Of a stretch of DNA of 64,000 bases, positions 55,748 to 64,000 are shown piece by piece. The stretch's first letter is position 1, and each line of letters starts with the position of its first letter. Both the position numbers and the translations under genes were made by a program. The stretch covers positions 62,001 through 126,000 of the forward strand of contig LSRY02000029.1 in NCBI GenBank assembly GCA_001643675.2, written 5' to 3'. Under the pieces are notes generated by a model that ran no database searches, was not told where the DNA came from, and worked only from the letters and a program-made list of their open reading frames with translations. Source of the DNA: Monocercomonoides exilis. Its lineage: Eukaryota; Preaxostyla; Oxymonadida; Polymastigidae.

Positions 55748-58700
55748 TTAGTAGAAAACACGAGGTGCACGCAGAGAAGTAGGAACTGTTGTCCATCTTA
55801 CAAAATGCTCTTCATTAGCTCTCCCTTCTCTTCCTTCTTCTTCCTCTTCATTCACATTCCTTTCCTCTCTTTCTCCTCCTCCTCCTCCTCCCATTCTTTC
55901 TCCCTCTTCTGCATTTTCCATCTCTTCACCTTGTCTTGGAAGCTTTGTGATCGTAACAGCAGAACTATCTCCAGGTGCCAAGTGTATTTCTCCTTCTTCC
56001 ACAAGCTGCATCTCAAACTCCTTCCCACTCCCGCTGTCTTCATAGCCCATCTCCGCCTCGCCAAACCCACCGTCATACTCGTCCACACTGATAAACCCGT
56101 TCTTCGGCTTCTTCTGTTTCTTCTTCCCGCTGTTTGAGCTGCCTTCGCCTTGCATCGACAGCTTCTTCCTCGAATCTGCAAAGGATTCCATTCTTTTGTA
56201 CAGAAGCGCTTCACCCGACAGCTTCTTCTTCAGCTTTCCATACAAAAACACTCCAACTATCACCCCAACCACAATGCTTATCCCAATTCCAATCCCTGCT
56301 CCAAGCAGAACTGAAGCAGTGGAATACTTCTTGCCATTTCCAGTGCTTGTGTTGTTATTTTCTGTTTCGTTCTTTTTCTCACTAGCATCAATGTGCGTGA
56401 AATACACTTGGATGCTTCCAGTTTCTTTGGGTTTTTCGCCTTCTTGTAATGAAATGCTTATGCGAGCTGATTGGTTGAGCTTGATTTCTGCAGTGGATTG
56501 CTTTATTCGAGAGGAAAGAGAAAATTCATCAGGAGAAGAAGACGATGAAGAAGAATTAACAGAAAGTTGACTATTCAACAGCGCATTCTTCCTGACAGCG
56601 CAATAGAACGCCTCCTTCTCCTCTACCCTCGCCACTGCATATGACTCATTGACGTATTCTGTGATTGGATAATTCCTTTTCTCCGCCTCCGCCCCGTCGC
56701 AGAACACGACGAGTGAAGTGGAGCAAGGCAAAAGCAGGCTGCCTCGCAGCTGGTATTCGACAAAGGACTCGTTTGAACGGGAAACAAGCTTGGTGCTCTG
56801 GAGCTGGGGAGTGAAGAAGGGAGACAGAGAGGATGAGACAGCTGCTCCGGTAACAGTGCATTTAACGGGGGATATCCAGAGAGAGGAAGGATTGGAAGAG
56901 GATGATGAGGAGAAATCGGTTTTGGTATAATAAATATCATCATCATCATTATCATCATCATTATTTTGAAGATAACTCTGTTTTTTGAGATTTCTATTGT
57001 TTTCATTCTCATTTTCACTCATCGCCGCTTCTTCTTCCCCAGTTGACATGCTGTTCACCACAACCGCTCCATCTCTGCAGAAAATGTTTCTTCTCACCGA
57101 TGGATAATCAAGCAGGGATGGGTCATTGTTGTGGAATGTGCAGTCATTCACGACCAGTTTTCCAGACGACACAAACACACCGCCAGAAGATGAATGCGCA
57201 AAAACAGAGTGGGAAAGCTTCGCTTCGCAGTTCGAAAGGTACAAAAGAGATGAGCTCCATTCACAAACACCGTCATGCTCATCATAATTGCCATGATCAA
57301 ATGAAGTTGATTTTTGCTTTTTCAAATTGACTTTAAGTTTATTTTCTTTTACAAAGTCATTTTCTTCTTCATTGATATAATAATTCTTTGGTTTATGCAC
57401 CGGTTTTATCGCCCCGATGAACGAACACGAACTAATCTCCACATTCCCACTCGACACATACACTGCACAATTCCCTTTTCCCAGCCCAGCCGCAGGCGAA
57501 AAAGCTGAAAACACAATTGACACATTCGGTGCTGGCTGGCTGTCGTTCCGCACTTCACAAATAGAAAGCACAGACGCTTCTGTTTGCCCAGTTGCTGCAG
57601 TTGTCATTGATTGATCATCAGACACTGTTGAGAGTTTCACAATTTCCTGTGTGAATGAGGAGGATTCGATGATGTATGAGGAAGGCTCAGAGGAGATTGG
57701 TGAAGGGTGGACAGGCAGTGGGACAGTAATTAGTGAGCCATTAGAGAAAGTTAAGTGTGATGCTTGAAATAGAGAGAAACGGAAGGAGCTGATGCGGTTG
57801 ATGATGAACGCAGAGCCAGAAAAGGCAGCAGAATCGATCACGAAACAGGAAATGAGCAAAGTGCCTTGTTCTGATGTGATGAAGGAGAAGGGGAGAAGAA
57901 TTGGAGATGTGTTAGAAGAAGAAGAAGAAGAAGAAGCGTTTGTGGTGAATGAGCAGTTTGTGAATGTGAATAAATGTCCCTTGTTTCTAATAAGAGTCTG
58001 CAAAGATGGAGAAAAAGGCGAAGAAGAAGAAGAATACTTCGACACATCCACTTTCATTGCAATCAAGTCGAAAATGCTTTCCCAAGTGTTTAAAATAACA
58101 CACGTTGCAGTTGATGCTGCATTTGAAGAAGAAGAAGAAGAGGAAGAGGAAGAGGAAGAAGCAGAAAGATTCACAAACTCCATAAATGCCTGCCTTGAGA
58201 CAACTTCTTGCTGATACTGGAAATTATCCAGTTTTTCTCTCGAATCCACAAACTCATTTGACATGCCTGTCAAATCCGCTTGCTGTTGAAGCTCAGAAAT
58301 CCTGTTTTGTCTTTGCGACGCCTTTGAAATGTCTTCATTTGCAGTGATAATCAAGTTGGTTACGTCAATCACACACAAATTGCTGCTGTTATCATCAAAG
58401 AAGCCATTCGATGCATCCACTGCATTTCCTGAATATCCTTTGCTTTTCAATCTCTTCTGTGCTAATAAACTTTCCATTTGCCCTGAAACCTCCACTCCAT
58501 CCACAACCACCACTGTGCTCATGTTTGCCGGCAAAAGATGGTCGAGCGAATTAATTATGGTCCTGCAAGGTTTCTCCGAATCTCCGCCGCATGTTTTGCT
58601 ATCCTCCGCGCCTTCCACTACAGACGAAACAAACACCTCCTCAAACTGGGACACATTCAAATAAACGTCAAATAAGTCTACAAGTTTGTGTTCTACATCT

Positions 58701-59441
58701 TCGCTTTCTTCTCCACAAAGCGCATTGTTGTCAAAAAGGCTTTCAACATGCCGGTCAAACATGAAAAATGTTGGTTTGATCACTTTTTTGAGAGAAGGCG
58801 CAAGAACAAACAGAATTTTTCCGGCACCAACGCCGTTTGGCTCTGCAAATGTCAAATTGTACAGAAAAACCTGATTTTTTGCTTCTTCCAATGAAATGTA
58901 GAAGCAGCCTCCTTTTCCCTCAGAACGTTCACAGGAAAAATGGGAAAATGAACTGCCAGAAACGAAAATGGAAGAAGTTTGCAGCAAATGAGTGCGAATT
59001 ACACCGCCTTTCATTGAATTATGTGAAGAGCAGGAAGAAAAATTGCAGGCGCTGATGGCAGCGTGGATGGTTGGATAGAGATCTTCATTGGAATGAGAAG
59101 AAGAAGAATAAAAAGAAGATGATGAAGAAGAAGTTAATGAAGAATCATAACCATCTCCTTCATTCCTTCCTCTTCCTCTTCCTCTCCCATTCGCATCCGC
59201 CTTTGCCGGCTGCTGAAACACCGCAGCGTATTCTCCGTCTGCTTTCACATTGTCAAAAGAGCATTCTTCAAACTGCACATTCACATTGGGCAGAGTGTCA
59301 AAGGAATCAACAACAGCTAAGAAGAAAAGAGAGCCTTTTGCGGCTGTGATGTTCTGGAAGGTGGTGTTGGTGAGGGAGAGGAGAGAGAGAGAAGAGGGTT
59401 TGTTGGAGAAGGAGGGGGAGGAAGAAGAAGAAAGAGAGGAA

Positions 59442-59472
<31 letters not shown>

Positions 59473-62400
59473 AAGAAGAAGAAGAAGAAGAAGAAGAAGA
59501 AGAAGAAGAAGAAGAAGAAGAAGAAGAAGAAGAAGAAGAAGAAGAAGAAGAAGAAGAAGAATATGATGATGATGATGAATAAATAGAAGCAGGAGAAGCA
59601 GTAAAAGTTGATAAACTCGATGAATGTTTCATCAACAAAGGAGCAAAATACGCAAATTCAATTCCAGAGTGAAAGTCAAGCACGCAATCTTTCACCATCA
59701 AATGATCACACGTGAATGAAGAAGCATAAGAAAGCGAAATCAAACTGCGTTTTGTGTTTATCAGAACGATTTGGGTGTTTGTAAGGGTGAGGCTGCCGCT
59801 GTAGATGGCAAAGAGACACAAATATGTGAGCACTGGAGGAGAAGGGAGGGGGTTTGGGAGAGAGGAAGAAGAAGAAGAAAAAGAAGAAGAAGAAGAAGAA
59901 AAAGAAAAAGAAAAAGAAGAAGAAGAAGAAGAAGAAGAAGAAGATGATGATGATGATGGTGATGATGATGATGAATAAGAATAAGAAGATGATGATGCTG
60001 AAGTAATCTCACAATCATCCATCTTCATCTCCCCCTTCTCGTTCCAAAACACCGTCTGCAGAACTTCGTGTTCCTCTGCCATTTTCGGCAGCTCAACGCA
60101 AATTGACTGAAATTCCACTCCTCCTTCGCACTCCACAAAACACGTGTTTTCTATCTTCTCCCCAGCTTTCAGCGAAAGTTTTCCCGTTTCGTCGGAAAAA
60201 CGCAATTTCCCCGAAATTTTGATGTCGGAGAGGAGGATGAAGTCGTTGAGGGTGGCGCTTTCGGAGATGATGAGGTCACGTTGGATTTCATCCTCTTCTG
60301 TTTCTTCTTCTGTTTCTTCATTTCTTTCTTCTTTTTCATTGTTTTTGTTAATTTCTTCGTTATTTTCATTCTTCTTCTCATTTTTCATCATCATCATCTT
60401 CTTCTTCTCCTTCTCCTTCAAATGTGTCAGCCCAAACGACACACTCTTACACGGCAAAGCTTCATCTCCACACCTCAACATGTCTTCCCCTTTCCCTTCA
60501 CTCACCACAATCGTGTCGCTTTTAAACATTAAAATGTCAGAAAGAATTAAATCCACGTCTTTCCCCTTCTCCTTCTCGTTTTCTGGGTTTGTGCTTCTCC
60601 CCACAAAGCCATTTGCTGTTGAAAGCAGAGAAAAGGCAACTTCATTGAAATCTAATTGTTCTGAATGAGCTGTTTGGTTGAGGTTGAAGAGAGAGAAATA
60701 AATGTTTGTGCCAAAATCGGCTTTGTTTCCTTTGAAAGAGAAAAGAGAGAAAGAGAACGAAGAATCAGAAGCGGAAGAGGAGGAGGAAAGGAAGATGAAG
60801 CCACCTCTGGTTTTGGTATCGGCATTAGAAGAAGAAGAAAGAGAAGAAGAAGAAAGAGAAGAAGAAGAAGAAGAAGAAGAAGAAGAAGAAGAAGAAGAAG
60901 AAGAAGAAAGAGAAGAAGAAGAAGAACTTCCAATTTCACATCCACATTTCACTGCGGATAGCTCTTTCACCTCAAACTTTGTGTTTTCATCTAATTCGAC
61001 ATTGATCGCTCCTCCGTTCAATGAATTTGATTGGCAATTTTCGAAATAGCAATTTTTGAGTGAATAAAAAGCAGAAGGAGAAGCCAAAAGAACAGCTGGA
61101 CTTTTGCCATTGCTATTTTCAATTCGTTTGATGTTTGAAATGTTTGTGGAAGACAAAACGAAAGTTGTTTGGTCAGCATTAAAATGGGTGATTGTGCTAT
61201 GTTCGAATTTAATAATAGAAGAAGAAGAAGAAGAAGAAGATGGTGATGATGAAAGTGATGAATACGATGAAGACAATGAAAGAGAAGCAGAAAGAGGGCT
61301 AACTTCAAACAAAGCACAATTAGACAGAAAGAATTCTGATATTTTTGTTGCTTCGATCGATAAACTTCCTCTTTTTATCTGAAAAAGAGAAACAGAAAAG
61401 GAATTTTGAGCTGAATGAGTGGTATCTGTTGTGATTTGCATGAAGGCAAGTGTCAAGGAAGGTTGAGATGAAAGAGAAGAAGAAGAAGAAGAAAGAGAAG
61501 AAGAAGAAGATGATGATGATGATGATAACAATGAAGATGACAATGAAGATGATGAAGTCGAAGCATCAACCACACACAATGCTGCCTCCCTGTTTGTTTG
61601 AATGGACGAATTGTGCAAAATTCCGAATTCACGCAATGACAAAGAACCAGAACGGACAAGAAACTGTTGTTTATCTGCTTCTTCATTTATTTTTTCATTG
61701 AATCTTTTATTTGATCTTTTATTCTCTCTTTCATTTATTTCTTCATTTCCTCCTTCGTTTTTACGATGCCCACCCAAATTCGTGTGCAATACAACGCTGT
61801 TTCTGTCTTCTCCTACAATTTCTATCTCTCTTCCTTCCACCAAAATGCAATGAAACTCATTCTGCAGCTCCTGCTGCGAAACAAGTACGATATTCGCCTT
61901 TTCGTGTTTGATGCTATTTTTCAGTGCTAATTCAATCGTGTTACATGCATATTTCTGATTGATCCCACACAAAACATCTTCATTGCTCAATGTTGAACCA
62001 GTAAATTCTGAATATTCATTCTTCATTGCCTGCTCCCCAATCCCATTCACTTCATCCACATACACTTTCTCCAGCCCAAAACTAAGCCAAGAATCTTTCA
62101 ACATATAATCAGTACCATTCTTCAGTATAAGTCTCTTTGTTTTTTCAAATGGATTAGTTTCGTCATTCTTTGGTGAAGAGAACGAAGAATAGCAATTCGA
62201 AAACAGATTTTTTTTTATCATTTGGTCTGAATCATCAACAAACACATCTGTTCCGTAGGAGCCACTTTTCTCTCCCAAATACGAATTCAGAAAAACGCAG
62301 TATTCAAACAGGATTGCTAGCTCGCTTAGCGCTTCAGGGATAACAAACGAAGGGCCAAGAACAACATAGCAACTTCCTCCGCTTCCCCTCTTCTTGTTCC

Positions 62401-64000
62401 CGTTGCTCTCAAACTTGTTGTTCGAACAGCACACCCAGCTTCTCCCTGAAGCAGAATTTCCCATTGGGGGAGAAGACAAATATACAGCTCCTCCTCCAAA
62501 CTCTTCTCCTTCGTCTTCGTCTTCTCCTTCTCCTTCTCCTTCTCCTTCTCCTTCCTGATTTCTTTGCTGTGTTGGCGGTTTATCTGGTTCTTTTGGCTCG
62601 TCTGGAACATTCGTGTAGCATGAAATGAACTTCGAGTCATAAATAAGGCATTTGTTCCCTTCTTCATTCGAGTCAAGCTTTTCATTAGATTTTTTCCCCT
62701 TTTCATTGAAATATCTCAAAGTTCCCATTTTATTTGAAGTGCATTCTTCGACAGCAACCGCTCCGCCTTTGCAGCTGCTTCTGCAGTCTTCGAAGCGGCA
62801 CGCCTCGACACAGAAATCGTAGCTAACTTTCTTTGCATGTACAGCACCGCCCACACCGCCAATTGAAGAAGAAGAAGAAGAAGAAGAAGAATCAGCATAG
62901 ATTTTTCTGAAAAACTGAGAAAATTTGTTTGCTGTGTTTGCAACACCACCGCATGAGCAGTTCAGAAAAGCGCATTTTTGAATCGTCATGCTTTTCACGC
63001 TGTCTGCCTCGATAGCGCCTCCGCTGTCTGACGCAGTGCACTTGCTGAATTGGCAATCGTTCACAGTGAGCGTCGAATCTGGCTGCGAGGAGAAGAAGAT
63101 TGCACCACCAGACGGAGAAATATCAGAATCAGCAGTTGAAGTGCAGCCTTCGAAGCTGTCTTGTGTGAATGTTGTGTTGGTGGTGATTGATGTCTGTTCG
63201 CGGTGCACTTCGTTTGGAGACGAAGTTCGAAAGCAGCGCAGATAGGTGTTGTTGCGAGAGAGAAACGTGAATGTTTGGGGCAATGAAGATGATGATGAAG
63301 GATTGATTGATGGAATGATACCTCCATAAAACACATCCTCAACATCTGAAAAAGTGCTTCCGAAAATAACAATATTTTTGTTGCTGCTTGACGAGTCAAT
63401 TTGCCCATCATTTGCCTTCTTCGTTGTTATTGTTATGTTTTTAAAGCTGCTCTTTGAAATAGATAAGGAGCCGATGGATTCCATTGAAAGAAACGGAGAG
63501 GAATCTAGCTGGAATGAAGAAAATGTCGAAGTTTCCAATATTAACGATCCTACCGGTATTGAAATTTCTTGTATGAAAGATAAAGAGATAAGAGGCTGTA
63601 TCAACGCCACGCCATTTATTTGTTGAAAAGAAGTATTTTTCAATGTTATATCACTTCCACAAGAAGAAAATATACTTTTTGTCCATTTATCCAGATCCAA
63701 AAAGAAGCATGATGATAAAGACAATGTAGATAAGTTGCAGACAAAAGAAGAATCAACGGTATTGCGCTTCATAATGGTTAAATTAGAAATCATCAAAGAT
63801 GAATTTTTAGCAATGAAAGACGTGGAAATGCAGTTTCTTCCGGAATTGATACCACCACCATCGCAATCTGTAATTGGAAAATCACCTGTAATATTCAGGC
63901 TGACTGAAATTTTTTGTGAATCTTTAAAGAAAATAACAATTTTAACATTCATAAAAAAATGCATATTCATCAACCAAAAGCACATAAGCATTTTTAATAA
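55748..64000 (-). CDS. Second beta-helix surface protein, 5' end outside the window
   Basis: An open frame of at least 2,747 codons. The ATG at 63991 is followed at once by beta-helix sequence and no clear signal peptide, and the frame is still open at the window edge. By analogy with the 40206 gene, a short signal-peptide exon probably lies outside. Module-start motifs CGINQKYAC (about 61960), RCGDEALPC (about 60460) and TCGGDSEKPC (about 58580) give three modules after an N-terminal one with GGAIFF and GGAIEAD strands. Poly-Ser tracts, one of more than 40 residues, expand the modules. The C-terminus has a Gly/Ile/Val transmembrane helix (about 56238-56317) and a 190-residue acidic cytoplasmic tail ending RAPRVFY. 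It shares the family architecture and convergent position with its neighbour, but the cytoplasmic tails are unrelated in sequence. A surface or adhesion role is inferred. Confidence 0.82.
59443..59561. repeat. Perfect AAG/CTT trinucleotide repeat, about 40 units
   Basis: A 119-nt uninterrupted AAG run (plus-strand view) inside the second surface-protein gene, read as TCT codons to give more than 40 consecutive Ser. It is the longest pure microsatellite in the window and a candidate for length polymorphism. Confidence 0.95.

Overview
The window is eukaryotic nuclear DNA from a protist. It has AT-rich intergenic DNA, spliced genes with mostly short introns (roughly 36-140 nt, one of 460 nt), and enormous proteins rich in poly-Ser, poly-Glu, Lys/Arg and Gln tracts. 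It also has very large cysteine-bearing beta-helix surface proteins with C-terminal membrane anchors. The genes end in TAA and long frames carry CAA/CAG for Gln, so the standard code is used. Introns begin GTATGT, GTATGC, GTGTGA or GTTTG and end in plain AG, without the conserved 3' motif of Trichomonas introns. My best guess is an anaerobic metamonad, perhaps an oxymonad/preaxostylid of the Monocercomonoides type; this is inference from style, not a marker gene.

Layout. (1) 504-7053 (-): a CK1/tau-tubulin-kinase-like protein kinase whose catalytic domain is split over five exons; the 5-kb last exon is a low-complexity tail ending in a CaaX-like motif. (2) 9008 to about 21300 (-): a giant low-complexity protein of about 4,000 residues. 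(3) 19813-29064: a 9.25-kb inverted duplication with two arms of about 4.34 kb and a 568-bp unique spacer. Each arm holds one copy of a secreted ML/NPC2-like protein gene with a His/Pro-rich and acidic tail, in head-to-head orientation. The left arm runs into the 5' part of the giant gene; the right arm holds a truncated copy of that 5' part. (4) 29911-30663 (-): a decayed fragment of the surface-protein family. (5) 31260-33607: a complete-looking pogo-type DNA transposon with 43-bp terminal repeats, a TA target duplication and a transposase that has lost its second catalytic Asp. (6) 34025-39520 (-): a three-exon gene for an Arg-Gly-rich, Ser-rich and Gln-rich disordered protein. (7) 40206-54968 (+): a three-exon 4,854-residue surface protein with ten regularly spaced beta-helix modules. 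(8) 55748 to the window end (-): a second member of the same family, convergent with the first and incomplete at its 5' end.

Most conventional ORFs antisense to the big genes are shadows of purine/pyrimidine tracts. The main things that single ORFs hide are splice joins: the kinase, the RG/Q-rich gene and the surface protein become coherent only after introns are removed, and every proposed join for these three keeps the reading frame. No rRNA, tRNA, CRISPR or viral genes were seen.
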